Source: Lepas anatifera
Lineage: Eukaryota > Arthropoda > Thecostraca > Lepadidae
Reading direction: 5' to 3'
Assembly (NCBI GenBank): GCA_034440635.1
Contig: JAOTON010000385.1
Span: forward strand, 2,758,501-2,822,500
DNA length: 64,000 nt
This document shows positions 8,936-22,311 of this stretch, piece after piece; within the stretch, counting starts at the first letter, position 1; every line of letters begins with the position of its first letter. The translations under genes and the position numbers were made by a program. Under the pieces are notes generated by a model. That model searched no databases, was not told the origin of the DNA, and worked only from the letters and a program-made list of their open reading frames with translations.

Positions 8936-11900
8936 AGTCCCTGGAAAGGTGTCCGCCAATGTCTGAGGCTGCAGGTGAAGGTGGTGACGGGAGTGCCGAC
9001 TTAACATTATCATAATCACGGCAGTAGAGCAGAGATGTTGTGCATCAAAGCCGGGCCGACACATCAGAAGCTTGAAAAAGGTTAACGTCGACATATTTCC
9101 AGCTCTTTTACCCAGCTTTTGGCTTCGATTTTATTATCAATACTCAAACTTCTTCCTAGGCTTATGTATGTCTCAGAAACTAGTTTTGAAGCGGAGAAAC
9201 TGCATGCGGAACTATATAAGACCGAATCCTCTCTGGCTCCCTTCCGGCCTCGACGAAGTTTCTGAATCGGCAAATCAGGAAGCCAGGAAGACAACTGCAC
9301 CATTGTACCGACTCCGCTGTGGAAGTGGTCAACTTTCCGATCCTGAGCTCCAGTGCATCCACTGCGTCGATTCTTTTGGCGCCGGGTCCGTGCCCTGGAC
9401 TGCTGGTTATTCCGCCTTCTTCCCGGTGACCAGCAAGCACACGTTTACCCCGGAATATGATTTCCCTTTGCACGGAGTTTTCGGCATAATTAATTTTGGT
9501 TCACTCTCCTTCGTTTATAGTCTAGACATCGGACATTATGTCCTGAAGCCGAGATAAATGGTTATGGTCTAATAATGTCTTGATGATTGTGGATAACAGG
9601 CGGGAAATTAATGACCCTCGCTTCCGACGAACACCTTCCTTAACCACGCAGTGACTGTGTGGCAGTTCAAAACCCTGCGCTAGACGTCTCAACTTCAGCG
9701 TGCACCAGAATCAATGGCCTTGGACAGACAAAATAATTTCTGTCCGTGACTGATCCTGTTCTCTATTATTTTTCATGCCAGAGAGAGCTTAAATTCATCG
9801 GGAATGTCAGAATGTTCATTGGAGATAATTCACTCATACGTCGGGATATTTGTGAATGAAGTGTGCGAGAAAGTCGAGAAGTGTGCACATGCAGTGCTTG
9901 TGCTCCCACTCACAAAAACATACGTTCATTCTCCGACCAGCTGCAATACATTGTCTGTAGGTTACCCGCACCATCTAGCCCGATAGCCCCCTCTAGCGGG
10001 TATGCTGACCGTGCATGCTGTGCGCCGAACACCTGTTCCTGTCCCTCAACGTCAGCGTCTGTTTTTGATTAATGGGTGGCACGTGAGTCAGCACCACGTG
10101 ATTGGCACGTGTATCAGCTTGCCGTCTCAGTGTCATCAGCTTCAAAGGAAACATCAACACTTAACAGATGTTGAATGTTGCGGCTTGCGTATATTGAGAT
10201 TTCTCAAACGTGGGGTATGAGGAATTGCCAATCAATGAATGTTTATCCCTGCTGTTTACCTTTTTCGGGCTTGTAATACGTTTGCCATGTAAAGAAACCG
10301 CAATTTGTAGCGTTAGGATAGTGGCATTCTTCATCTGATCCACAACTTGATATTTTACCACAGAAAAGAAATCCTCAGACACAAAAAATACATATTGATG
10401 ATGTTTCGAGCTCCAAATTATATATTGTGCCTTTTCACTATGAAACACGGAGCAAAGCAGAACGTGCGTTCCCTTTTCTGGTATGTTACTTGGCTTAACT
10501 TCGGCAGCGCACCCTATTATTCCTCAGTCTCTAGACCTCGTCCGAAGATTATTTCTTACTTTTATAAACGTCTCTCTCTTCCTTCCCTCGATTGCCTTGT
10601 GACCGGGTCTCACTCTTCTCAACTCAGCAGAAACCCATCTCGCGACACTCCTGACTTCAGCGAACTCGGCCGCCGGCTAGCCTGTGCTGACTGCCGCCGT
10701 CTTGCCTGTATCGAAGAGATAGTGGCGTAGATAATCGAGCCAATACGCGGAAAATATGGCTAGAAATGTTTTGAAAACATTATTATAATACACATGCTGG
10801 TTCATGGTTTAAGCTCTATCATTTCCAATGAGAAATTCCCGCTAAATTTCTCGCAATACATGTGAACGCGTCTCCACCAATCAACGGCCGCCGTCCGGTG
10901 GGTGTCACTTGCCCGCAGGGTACAGAGGTTAGAGAGATCACGCGGAGCACGGCTGACGCCGAGTTGAAGCCTCGGTGGGGAGGGGTCAAGTGGGGGATTT
11001 TAAAACCTATAACATGCGTAGTGTTGAGAGTGGTGGTGGTTCTGCCTGCGTTTGACTGAGGAAGGGGCCAAGTGTAAAGGACATTCTGTGCACGTGGATG
11101 GATATATGGGTGAGGTGTTTGTGCGGCGTGTGGTGCCGATAGCACTGGAAAAACATGAGTTCATTAAAGGATTTCGGTTTGTAAATATGCTTTGGGCAGG
11201 CACCAAGGTCTTTAGTATTTTTCATCATCAGGGTACATAATGCAGCTTTTCAAGACTTTTCAATTGACACACACTTACTGGTAATACAACATACATGGTA
11301 CATGTGACATAGATGCGTAGCTGACATCTTATGCGTATGCAACGCTGGAAATTAAAGGTGCTAGAATGATAACTTGAGGCAGAGGGATTTGTATTTCTGA
11401 TCATGTAAACAATGAGGTTCTAAGGAAAATCACAGGGTGCACGAGGCAATTAACTGAGTAGGTATGTATATCTTGATGGCATGAAACTCTTTTCATTTTG
11501 CATGGACGATTCTCCTATCACATCCTTTCGATGTCGCCGCCACCCGACCTCCAGGTAGCCAGAGGTCACTTTACACGGCCACCTAACCGTGATTGTCCGA
11601 CTTTCTGTTTTTAGACATCTAATACTCTTTTATCAATATACCGGGTGACGTCGCGTTCCTAGTTAGTTATTGTTTATTATTATCATTGTTTGTCAAAAAT
11701 CATGTACCGATGTTAGAGATCCAACTCTCAGCTATCGAATTATACCTAATTTGGTGGAACTGAGGTGGTGGGTGAACTCACAACTCGTGTCTAGCACTGA
11801 AAGGAATGATTGAAGCCTTAAAAAAGTTTACGTTTTTTTCTTCCGAGAAGAAATGGTACCCATAGTTTCCCAATTGTAGAATAAGGAATCACGAAATTAT

Positions 11901-13785
11901 ATTTCAAGCTGAAACGAACACGCTCGGCGACCGCTCTACGACCGCACAATCAGGATTGCAGAACTCCGGGTCTTCGACCGCAAAAGCGATAGCGTACCAA
12001 ATACTTTTATATCTGTAGCTAGTCCTGGGTAGTGGGGACTCGGTTTGTGAAATCAGACAGCACCAACTGCATGTTTCCAGCTCTTAATTTACATAGAAAT
12101 AGGTCGTCGCACTCCGGGCACTCAGGTTCGCACTGGGCGAAAGCAGCAGTGATGCCATCGGAACGAGATCGACTCATTCAATTTATCATTGGCTATGGTA
12201 AGCGGGTCCGCCGGGGCGAGCGCCGTTGGTCAGGGAGCCATTATTGTCGCATCAGTGTCGCATCACTGCTGCTGTGTGATTTGGCCCCAAACGCCCCCGG
12301 GCCATTTGTCACTGACCGGGCTGAAAAATGGCCACATGGTGGATGGGGGCTGCAATATCCGTGCGAGCGACCCAGAAAAGTGGCATGATCTATAAAAATT
12401 TATTTATGTTGCTGCTCTATACATTTAAGGGCCACTTTTATAGCACACTATTTTTATACCAGATTTTCTTTTGATCTAAGGTATAGCTGGAACTGTGAAA
12501 CTATTGCCGATGAATTGATGCGTAGAAAGCCTACCTCTGGTCAGTAATTCCCAGTAGCCTCGACTCGACTACCCTTTTCTAGCAACTGGCAGGCGCCATT
12601 ATCCCAGTCTTAAAATCCAATAAGACTTTATCAAATAAAGCGTCAGCTGTTACCCTATGCTCTGTTTACTTGAGACATCACAATGCTTAAGACAAATTCA
12701 TGTTCTAGGATTTGTTGCGCAGTTCTGCTCTTTTCTGTATAGATTTTCCAATTTTGGGCTCCATTGCCGACTATAGCACCAAACTCTCGTTCCTAGGTTT
12801 TAACCTCCATGGATTGTCCCTGGTAATAATGCTAGAAACGCCTTTTACATAATATTTTGTTTGGGATAGCATAGCTTTTCTTTAATAGAGCACGACTAAA
12901 CAGGTTTGGAATCTTGCTTCAAAACATCAGCAGGCCGATTTGTTTTTTTTTCTTCTAAGAATCAGTTCTGAGCTTTATGTCGGACTTGCACAGGCTAATC
13001 CATTATGTTCCTTTTAGCAAAAGACGTTGTATCCTCTGTAAAAGGCTTTGCTTTCCGCTATATTTATTGCGCAAAACCGAAAAACAGTAAATTTATGTAG
13101 AACACAAGAACCCCTTTTCGTGTGTTGAAACGTGTTCCTTTGGGCCTTGTGAGATCCATTTCTCTTTTAGCCCCAATAAAAGGTAAAATGTTTCAAAATG
13201 CTATCAGTCGTCAGGATGCATGCTAAAGAAGAGTATAACCAGTCAGTCCCGATCAAGATGTGTTGCCCAATGTCTATGTGGTCTGGGAATGAACAGTAAT
13301 AGCTCATCAGCACTTATGGCAAAACTTGCAAGAATTTTGGTTACCCCGTAAAACCGTTCCATTTCTCCAAATCGAGTCATAGTCCACAGTTTCTGAGCCA
13401 CCGCACCAAGGACAACGTCATCAGATGGCTGAACATGTCAGAAACAACTCATTTTTATCCATTGGCAAACACCCTTTTCCGTCAACACTCACCAGTTGTT
13501 TGGTGCAGCAAGACCAAACAACTGGTCAACAACAACCAAATAACATCACCACTTTTGTGGTGATGTTTAAACTTAATGCCGGTAAGACAACAATGAACAT
13601 GAAATGTACAGTATCTACACCATTGAAATACCGTATGCGATCATAAGACACTCATCATATCTGCCAAGTTGCAAGAACACATAAATACACGTATCACCAT
13701 TAGCATGACTTCAGTGATGGAATATTAATGCAGCTATGCCACCACGTCAACCGAGCTGGGTATACACTACGCTTCAAATTGTAGC
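8936..13785. other. Non-coding stretch, 4.8 kb
   Basis: No gene could be supported. A 161-codon ORF at 9072-9557 has a coding-like middle but no family signature or splice framing. The rest is unremarkable, moderately AT-rich sequence. Confidence 0.5.
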
Positions 13786-13971
13786 CAGGGGCGCCGCCAC
13801 ATAATTTTTACAGAGGGGATGGACCCGGGCTGGGGGGGGGCGAATTTTGAACACATTTGGTACCTGACAACATTTATGCTGATGGACCAAACATTTTTGA
13901 AGAGATGTCCCCCTGGTTGGCTAACAGGGGGACAGGTCCCCCTCGTATCCCCCTCGCTTTCGGCGCCCATG
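13786..13971 (+). mobile_element. hAT-like MITE, CAGGGGCGC family, copy 1
   Basis: The ends CAGGGGCGCCG and CGGCGCCCATG are near inverse complements. The interior aligns along its whole length with the inverse complement of 40542-40711, including GGTACCTGACA and CCCCCTGGTTGGC blocks. The flanking 8-mers (ATTGTAGC and ATGACAGA) do not make a convincing duplication, so the target site has decayed or the edges are slightly off. Confidence 0.7.
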
Positions 13972-15531
13972 ATGACAGACAACAGGCATGTCTCGTGTGG
14001 TGCGCCGGGTAGCGAGATGTCGCGCTACTAAGGCGCGCCAGCTTCTGCGGAGCTGAGGACCTGCTCTGTCACCGGCGCCAAAGGCTCGCCCACCTCTCCA
14101 CGTCATTCCCACACCCACTTTAAACGGCGCCAGGAAAACCGCCTACCACTGCGGCAACATAGGCCTTTGTGGCAGTTACCACTGTATTGTGGTCAGCCAA
14201 ACAGAGTGTGGCATAAAAAAGGGTGGGCGTGTCAGTAGGTATGATACTGGTTTAATATCGCTGATTTTTCACAACTTCTCATCGAATGATCCACAGGCCA
14301 TTAATAATGTTTGAAAGTTAAATAGATATATCCTTTGAATAAAAAAGTTTCTTACAGTTCTTTCCAAAATCTTAAAGAACTTCATAAAAGGCATTCGTAC
14401 TTTTCAAACCAAATTTCAAGACATCAAAAATAATGTTTTAAGTATTTTATACCACACAAGCAATATTTTATTCAATCTCAGAATGAAAATATTGCATTTC
14501 CTAATTGAAAAGCTTTACAAGACTTCGAATTAAAAAAATACTTAACAGCAGTTTCCAAATCAAGTTTTATAGTAGATTCATCACGGTCAAACAGCAGAAG
14601 TTTGGAGCAGTGCTAGTCGTGTCCATTGTATTAAGTGCATGGTGAACATATTTTAGCTGGAAAAAATAAAGGTTAATTTTCTTCAGTCAGTTGGCTACTT
14701 TACCTCACTTTTCACTAAATTACCAGTGGTATAGGGCGCACATTTCTCTACAAATGGTTTAGAAAATGTATAGTGTCACCAATTACGAATGTTTTGCATA
14801 TGTTGAAACGAAGTTATCTCGTACGATAATGTTATTTCTGTAATTTTGTCCCTACATTGACGGAGTTAAAGTTGAAAACTTATAAGCTTTGCAATACTTG
14901 GGAAGAATAAGCAGACAATAATGAAGACAAAATCGTAAAAAAATCTATAGGAAATGGGCTGGAAAGCAACCAATATTGAAGAAAGTGGAGGACTTAAGGC
15001 TAGGACAACCTCTAAGTCAATGCCAAGGTTTTACCTGACAATACAAATTGATGACTGATAATCGCGAATTAGATATTTGCGTACCAACAAGTTAGGCACT
15101 CGTCTCGCAGCTACAGGACAGTTATTCTTCCCGGAGGAGGTCACAATCACCGCGCACAAGCAAGCATGGCTGGCCGTCTGCACCTTCCTGCTCGATGCTA
15201 ATTGTGGATCGAATATTTTCAGCTCCATCCGTCCATGTCAGCTAGCTTGTTGCATCTCTTCTACACAATGTAAAATGCTTCCAGCATGAATCGGAAAAAG
15301 GGCGCACGACATTTCAGGTAATGTTTGAGGACCACGCTGTCTTGTTCTTGCTTTAAATTACACCATGCGCAAAAATAGCATACAGTCATGCTATCTTAAT
15401 TACGTCATTTAGCAATTTCTTCTGTGTCACAGTTCATTTTTTGTACCTACCCCATCAAAATCAGCCCCAAGGTTCCCGGATAATCTAATTTCTCGCAAGA
15501 AGTCTGGTGTCACCTGCACTTCAGACACTGT
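13972..15531. other. Presumed 3' flank/3' UTR of the receptor gene
   Basis: AT-rich, with no other gene seen. If the receptor 3' UTR is unspliced it would extend leftwards through this stretch. Confidence 0.4.
14467..14472 (-). promoter_or_regulatory. Possible poly(A) signal of the receptor gene
   Basis: This is an AATAAA hexamer on the minus strand (TTTATT on plus), about 1.06 kb past the receptor stop codon. It is the best match in the presumed 3' UTR. Nothing else marks a cleavage site. Confidence 0.25.
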
Positions 15532-15827
15532 TCATGTGCAGACCACGCCTCCGCTTGCACTGCTGCGCAGTTTGCTGCTGTTTTCGGGCTCGAGCCTGGG
15601 GGTGCGCAGTCCGTTTGTCGCTGGCCCGCTGAGGGCCACGGTGATACAGGGCAGAGGAGGAGGCCGGCGTCTCCTACCCCCGCCGCACAGGATGGCGGTG
15701 AAGGCGCGCTTGAACTCGCGGGACGTGCACACGTAGATGAAGGGGTTGAGACAGCTGTTGCAGTATCCGAGCCAGAAGAAGAAGGCGAACAGGGGTTCTG
15801 GGATGTGGCAGACGGAGCAGAGTGCAC
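15532..15827 (-). CDS. Alpha1-adrenergic/octopamine-like receptor, exon 2 (TM7 and tail)
   Basis: Terminal coding exon, joined in phase 1 to the exon at 22312-23311. The acceptor on the minus strand is CTCTCCTCAG|GTGCAC. It encodes residues 334-431: a short third extracellular loop, TM7 with [16 protein letters not shown] (NPxxY at 361-365), an amphipathic helix-8 segment SREFKRAF, a cysteine at 381 suited to palmitoylation, an Arg/Pro stretch and a Ser-rich tail ending GGVVCT before TGA at 15532-15534. The joined reading [15 protein letters not shown] matches the expected TM6-loop-TM7 layout. The spliced coding length is 1296 nt, exactly 432 codons with the stop. Confidence 0.9.
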
Positions 15828-16616
15828 CTGAGGAGAGACCGTAGTCAGTCAGTGTTTACCGCCGGGACACTGGGACGTGGGCCAAAGCAAACACCACCCT
15901 GACAGCGGCCAATTAGTACACAATCAGCGCCAGCGGCTCCAGCCAGGTATCCACCACGCCTGCTGGAGAGTTTCCAGTTCATTGGAATTTCTGAGTGGAT
16001 ACCAGAGTCTCTCCCGACAGCGAGGATCCACGTTACATATGCATACTGTGTAGATTCAGCAGCCGGTGGTCTTGCATAGTTCATTTGAGTAGATGAGAAA
16101 CTGGCAACGGTGGCAAGTCCAGAATATCACTGAATTCAGCTATATTTTGACCTGTGGGAGTGACGCTCTATTCTCAGCAATTTCCCACAGTTCAAACATG
16201 GGAATCAGAATGGAGGGCGGGGGTCTGACTTCCACTTATTTTAATTTTTAAATACAGATTTCAGCTAAATTGAGAAGCAGTCATCGTATAAATTTGTGAC
16301 CACTCAGTGCGGAAGACAATAATGAGGTCAATCTGTTTTTTCTTCGGTTACCGACGAAACCTCCTTTCGTGGCACCGGGTTGAAGATTGACCGGCCCTCT
16401 CATTTTTTCTGCTTTTGACACCTATAGATGCCCACTTAAGAATGTTTACCTTCATTTGGCATCAGAAACTGCTATTTGCGATGCACTTTTTAAACTTGTA
16501 TTTGCTTACGTACCATACTAGCATTGAAATATGCCCCCAATCAGCTAAAGAGTCGTGCGATGTATTTATCAATCATGCTGGGGCTTGAGTGAGGAATAGG
16601 AATAACGTGGTACAAA

Positions 16617-16836
16617 AATAGCTTTATTTGCACCTAACGAATGATGACTGAGCACTCGGGCCTTTTTCGCCCTGTGGCAATATGCCGGGTGGGCTGATAC
16701 CACAGCTACACTCAGATGCAGCAGAGTTGAGCCTCTCTACTCCTCCCGGGGTCGCTCGGTATGTGTAACCCCCACGGCTTCTGACATCGTGCTCACTGTC
16801 GAAAATAATTGGCAAGCTAGCGCAAAATTCCGGCAC
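16617..16836 (-). other. Possible retro-inserted transcript end
   Basis: On the minus strand a G/C-rich 200-bp segment ends GGTGCAAATAAAGC, which includes an AATAAA (16623-16628). Its composition differs from the AT-rich intron around it. This could be the 3' end of a non-LTR retroelement or a processed copy. No family was identified and there is no poly(A) run. Confidence 0.25.
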
Positions 16837-17816
16837 TGATTTTAGAGAGCAAGCAATTTTTCGAGGTGGTTGAGAAATAGACTGAAACCATCGCCTTCAA
16901 ATAAATATGCTTAAATAGAGTATACCTTTCGGAAAATTGGACAACGTGGTTTTGTACTTCGACGCAGGCATTGGCCATGTCCTGGGTTGAACCACCACAA
17001 TCAGTTTTTCCAGTGGATCTAAACTGCTCTGGAGCGGCAGCGTGGCCAGGAGAGAGCTTACTCGCCCCTGCCCTCTCTCCCTCCTTCCTCTGCTCTCATC
17101 TGTCTCGGTCGGTAGCCGCGCCTCGTTCCATCAGGCCGGCCATGCATCATGGTCAGGTACAGCCGCCAAACCACACCTCCACGGTCGGCCACCTCACGGC
17201 GGCGGCGGCAGCAGGTCCGGACACGGAGCAGCCCACATAGCACGCACTTTTACTGTCGACGGTGTCTTTAACCACAGAGCAACGTCATTTGGAAGCCCTG
17301 AGGGCGCAATGGCTATCTGTTTGTGCACTGGTGCTTGTTTATTTTTTATTAAATACGATTAACCACATGCCGTAACCCACTTCTGGCTGAGGTCACAACG
17401 ACAGGATTAAAACCTCCAGCCTTTTGCGAGCGCTTGCTCCGCACCCTCGTGCTTGCACATGTAATCGCTTACATACTTTCCTATCTACAGCACAATTGAG
17501 CCCCACCAGAGACTCAAAACGGAGCTTTTAAAGCAATTAAAACATATCGAGATGCAATCAGTAATGGTTCAGTCGGCTTTGTTGTAAGAATACCTTCAAC
17601 GATAAAACAAGGTTTCCGAATAGATAGACCCTAAATACTAAGCAATATATCCAACACTGGGAAATACATTATATCAAAATGTTCTGAGAATCTACTCAGC
17701 TAGTTTTAGGAAGATCCCAAGAGCTGAGAAAGCCCATCAAAACCGTTTTAGATATATCCTGGGAAAGCATGGAGGTAGGCAAAGTGTCTTGATACTACTC
17801 TCCCAGACGACATTAA

Positions 17817-18676
17817 CACGCGCATTGACGGGGAGCGAGTACCCGCTCACCCCCGCTCCCCCCCCCCCCACCCTCCGGTCTTTTGGAGACAGAATAAAAT
17901 CGGCGGTGTGTAGCACCTCTATACTTGGCCACCCTTTTCCTGATTATTTTTACAATTTTTCCCAAAATTTTAAGGTTGAGTCATCTTAGGTCATGTCACC
18001 AGTGCAGGTCAAGTGACCTCACCTCAAAAAAGTTTAATATAGCATAAGTCAGAAAAGGGTAAACCTATCCGATTGGAAACATATCAAATAATGGGCCCAC
18101 CAAGTTCTACAAACGAATTCCCCGTATTTTGTGTATCGATGGCCTAAGGTCAGGAACGAGCCATGACTTCTCCATTGGAAATACATGAGAAAATGACTTA
18201 AACTGCATTACTTGGTAATTGACGATGATAGACCACTTAGCTTAACGGCATTAGATTTGTCTCATCCTTGCAGTTCCAATTATATGCATTTTGACATAAT
18301 CTAACCTTCACCTGGCCTCAAGTCGGGTCAAATTCTATATTTGACCTGATCTGACCTAGCAAGATCATATGTTATATGATTCTATTCGGCTTGCTCCGGG
18401 GAGTCCAATGGTACAGATTGTTTTGCTTCATCTTGACTAGTTCAGATGTTATGACTGAAAACCTTTCATTTACGCATTATCTTTATGGTGGCATGCCTTG
18501 ACCTCTAATGACATTAAACGTGACCTGAAAAAAATGGTTGAAATGTTTTCTATTGACATTTGGATGGGCTATCCAAGGCTGTTTACCGTTTTTCGCTATC
18601 TAGCGTGGTTTTCGAGATCTTGGGGGTGTGTACCCCTGTCGAAGCGAAAGTGGCGCAAACCCCGTCAATGTGCGTG
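17817..18676. mobile_element. TTAA-flanked element, 860 bp
   Basis: Terminal inverted repeats are CACGCGCATTGACGGGG at the left and CCCCGTCAATGTGCGTG at the right, bounded by TTAA at 17813-17816 and 18677-18680. TTAA duplication is typical of piggyBac-type transposition. The interior (GGCCTAAGGTCAGGAACGAG, CTCCATTGGAAATACATG) aligns with the interior of the element at 23963-24977 although the ends differ. It has no transposase. It lies in the receptor intron. Confidence 0.8.
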
Positions 18677-18842
18677 TTAAGGATTTGGACTTCGCCTTCC
18701 ACCCCAAACTCTGGTTGGAGTCCACTCTCCCAGTGCAAATTTGTGGCGACATCCCTGATCATTTAACGTAATACATCACAGCCGTTGTCCCTGTGCCAGT
18801 GTACCTGAATTACACCTGTCGTCTAGTGTCAAGACCGGCTGC

Positions 18843-19043
18843 ATGATCGAGGCAGCACCCATGGGGCAGTACGCTGACACGCCATCATCCTCTGCCAACA
18901 CCTCACACACGCACCAACAGCTCATCACTAATGAGGATTTCCTACCGGCATCTAGCTCGCAGGAGCTGCTGAACAGCATCAGGCGGGCCAGCAGCAGATG
19001 CACATTTCAGTCCTGTCGCACTCACCTCGTCAAACAAGGCTGA
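18843..19043 (+). other. Coding-like stretch inside the receptor intron
   Basis: This 66-codon ORF runs against the receptor strand, with a protein-like Ser/Thr/Gln-rich composition (ADTPSSSANTSHTHQQLI, then EDFLPASSSQELLNSIRRAS). It has no clear splice sites and no recognised family. It may be chance or a fragment of a mobile element. Confidence 0.15.
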
Positions 19044-20551
19044 CGAGCAACGCGGATCTGCGAGGTACGCATTCAGTGATTCTCCCACAGATACGTACAA
19101 AGCTCATCCGGGCAAAGCTGTAAAGGAGTCTGCAGCAAAAGCGGCTTGCTTTGATTTTATTTGTATCGGCCTTATTGTTCTCTGGCATTTGCCGATAGAC
19201 TTGAAGTGCACCCGGTGAAACGCGAAGGTATGACTTTGTCTAGTTCTTTGATGCCATACACTATACAAATAAGCTCTTCCTTATCCAATGACTTCAAAAC
19301 CAGGAGGCGAGAGCCTCCACTCAACTCTGGTCTTACTTGATGTTCGCCATTTACAGTGAATAAATCCCTGAATATACTGTGGGAGAGAAATTGAAAGATA
19401 CTCACACTCTACATACACCTATTTCACGTATTCAAATTAGAGCAATCTCATGCACACTTATTTACCGCCTTTCTTTTCCTGAAACGTATCTGCTCATTCA
19501 ACATCTAACGTACTTCACCAATTCACCGATTTCGAAAAACACTTCTAATTCAATATGCCAGCCTAAAATGTTCCGGTGAGCCTTTCAACACAGGTGCATG
19601 CGTTTGTTATGTACCCATAAGTAGCTAAAGAATGCAATCAAAGTCGATACAGCCTAGCTCGATTTTGAGCGTAACAGAAACTCTGGGTTCTGATGTCTCC
19701 AGAGAGCTAGACCGATTCAGCATCACATGTGAACAGGCTACCCGTATTTCATATTACCGCTTTTATTTACGGTCACTATAGAGACACTGAGTTCAGCTTT
19801 AGCCAGCGCAAACAGTGCGCTATTGAACAACTATAACCATTGAGTTAATCACGGAGTGACTGCACCGTCTGAACAGTACAGAAACATGGACGGCAATGTT
19901 TGCCTCAGTGTGGCGCTGTTGCATTTCATTAGTTCTTGGCTGTTTCCGCATACAAACCACAGAATGCTTCCTTTCTCATTTATCGGGGTTACATCTCCGT
20001 CATTAACGTCTAATAACTTCGACGTGTAGGGTAGAATTTATAAAGTGGATCTTCCTCAGCATGACTGAGTAAGCACAGCAAGAATAAGTACGTAAGTAAG
20101 CAAAACAATAAGGCAAGTCATAATTCAGAGGGATATTTCATAAACTAAAGCTCCTTATTGAGCACGGACAAAGCCTCTTATGCTCTAATGTTCAAGAAAT
20201 TTCAGAGCACTGTTAGTGACAAAAACACTGATACAACAAGCGCTCCCGTCCATGACTGGTCGCAGTCTGTGTGGTGACACCAGGATGTCAAACACTCCCA
20301 AAAGTCAGACTGTTTCATGTTACGTAACGCGCCGATATCGTCTGTCGAACACCGGGAGCCGAATCCATCAGCTGAGCTAACACGACACGCCGGAAACTTT
20401 GGCAATGCGGAAAGTCATTAAGATCAGGCTGCTGGTCGAACGGCGTGAGTGGCGTCCAAGGCATCAGTTGTTCTACGTAAACGCCGAACCCGACGGGAGG
20501 CTACATCATTTCTGGAACCCGCTGATAACATCACCAGGCCTGCAGCATTAA

Positions 20552-21295
20552 AGGGAGTGTCCCACTTTTTTCATGGGTTTTGAACTGAGATAACAGCTTT
20601 GTAGAGCGTGTTAAGAAACCATTTTGACATAATTAATTACTCCCAAAGCTTACGGTATAAAATTTTCGCCAGCTTTAAGCTTCAAAGTAAAAGGGGCTTA
20701 TTGCCTTATTTCAAACCCTGAATGAATTTCTTCCATATGGCTGCAGTAATCTGATTGGTCGTAAGCCCTCAGCCTCGCCTACTCGCTGAAAATACCACGC
20801 TAGCGAGTGAGCCAGCATACAACTGCCCGTCGACTGAAAACCTTGGGCGAGTTAACGTCCAGTACATAGCGCAATTGGGCCAATTATATCCTCCCTCCCC
20901 TGTAATTACCAAAACATGTATCAATTGTTTTTTTAAATCCAACTCTGAAATTGTTTCCTTATATCAGGCGTATGCATTATACTTCCACCATCTAATAAAC
21001 ACGGCCGGCATAACATCTTTCGTTCAGTTTTAGCACCAGTGCTTCTTGCACTGTACGCGATTTTTGCATGCCGAAACGCCGTGAATGGGACTTTACAGCG
21101 AGTCTATGATCAAGACTTGAGATTTCACTGATTATTAAAAACTGTTATGTTGGTGACGTCACTTCTTGTTGGAAAAGTGGAGATATTTCTGATTTTTTGC
21201 GTATGAAAATGGGAAAAAACGTTGTTTCCGGATTTTCAGACTTATCTTGTTCCCACATTCTTCTTTTAGGATTTCGACAAAGTGGTCCATTCCCT
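20552..21295. mobile_element. TTAA-flanked MITE, AGGGARTG family, 744 bp
   Basis: The left end AGGGAGTGTCCCACTTT and the inverse complement of the right end, AGGGAATGGACCACTTT, match at most positions. TTAA borders both sides (20548-20551, 21296-21299). The same kind of end occurs at 28680-29131. No transposase ORF is present. A perfect TGACGTCA octamer lies inside at 21154-21161. Confidence 0.75.
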
Positions 21296-22202
21296 TTAAT
21301 AAGAGTCCACCTCCCTCACAGTGCTTACCATTCTTTTACCAAGGTCCCGCTAGAACCTTAAGTGTTTGATGAGGTAAATTAAAAAATCGTAAACGTTCAT
21401 TCTGGCCCAGCTAATAGAAAATTAACATCTCTGTCGTAATTAGTCATGTTGCTTTGTGTTGTAACACACAGGGAGAATGGGGAAGGCTCCGGTGACAGAG
21501 TCACACCACGGCGATAGAGATGACAGTCCGACTAGACACACACATATAATGATCCTAGCGGACATGACCGATCGGCTGGATTGGCCCGTCTGACAGTGTG
21601 TTCCTGACCTGAAACAGAAGAGTATCACGTTGGCATGCTGGTCGGAATATCCCGGATCTAGCCAGCGTAGTTAGGAAAAGTCCCAGGATGAAGAGTTTCA
21701 AACGGAGACTTTAACCCTAAATGTGGAAACAATCTCCCCAAATTGAATTTGTTGAATATCGAGCTATGTAAGATATTGAAGTTCAATATAGTATGGAACC
21801 ACAGCCTGGTACCTATTCTACTAATTATTGGCGTTGACGAAAATCATTGTTCTCTCTCTCTCTTGTGACTCCAGAGTCCGCTTCAGCTTGGGGAAAGTTC
21901 CTTATCTCGGGGTTAAAACAATTTCTCTGTTGGGGAAAATATATATAATTTTTCTGAGCTCTGACAAGACAAACTTATTAAAATTGACGTATTAGACTCT
22001 CCGACTGGGTGTAGGCAGCAGCCAATACGAGGAGGCTAGCGTGCTCAGGCCCCTCCTCACCCCTAATGTTCGAGTGCCTATTATGTTTTAGTCTTTGATA
22101 ATCCTGCTTATTGTTCTATTTAGATATATAGGAATTGACTTTGTCTGTGAATGGGAGACAGAGCCTGTAGATAATGCACTAAATAAACGAAATGAAATAA
22201 AT

Positions 22203-22300
22203 GCATAGCCGGAGGCTAGTCCGATCCAATGGCTGAGGCGCTGGAGCCCCCTGGTCCCCCGAAATGAAGTCCTGTGTCCACCACGGGGTGTAGGTATGTG
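22203..22300. repeat. Dispersed repeat fragment at the receptor splice donor
   Basis: The block ATAGCCGG...GAGCCCCCT...CGAAATGAAG.CCTG..TCCA.CAC recurs at about 34914-35025 in the same order. Here it stops about six bases short of the exon-1 donor (GT complement at 22310-22311). Confidence 0.55.
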
Positions 22301-22311
22301 CCAGTACTCAC

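Larger units (their letters stand above)
15828..22311 (-). other. Receptor intron, 6484 bp, between TM6 and TM7
   Basis: On the minus strand it begins GTGAGTACTGG and ends CTCTCCTCAG. It lies right after TM6, the position of the coding intron in vertebrate alpha1-adrenergic receptor genes. It carries two TTAA-flanked elements (17817-18676, 20552-21295), a dispersed-repeat fragment against the donor (22203-22300) and a possible mRNA-like 3' end on the minus strand (16617-16836). No second gene is convincing, although a protein-like 66-codon stretch sits on the plus strand at 18843-19043. Confidence 0.85.

Noticed and set aside
9072..9557. 161-codon ORF after the 51-bp array
   Set aside because: No family recognised. 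The opposite strand and another frame are open in the same segment, so coding is not supported.
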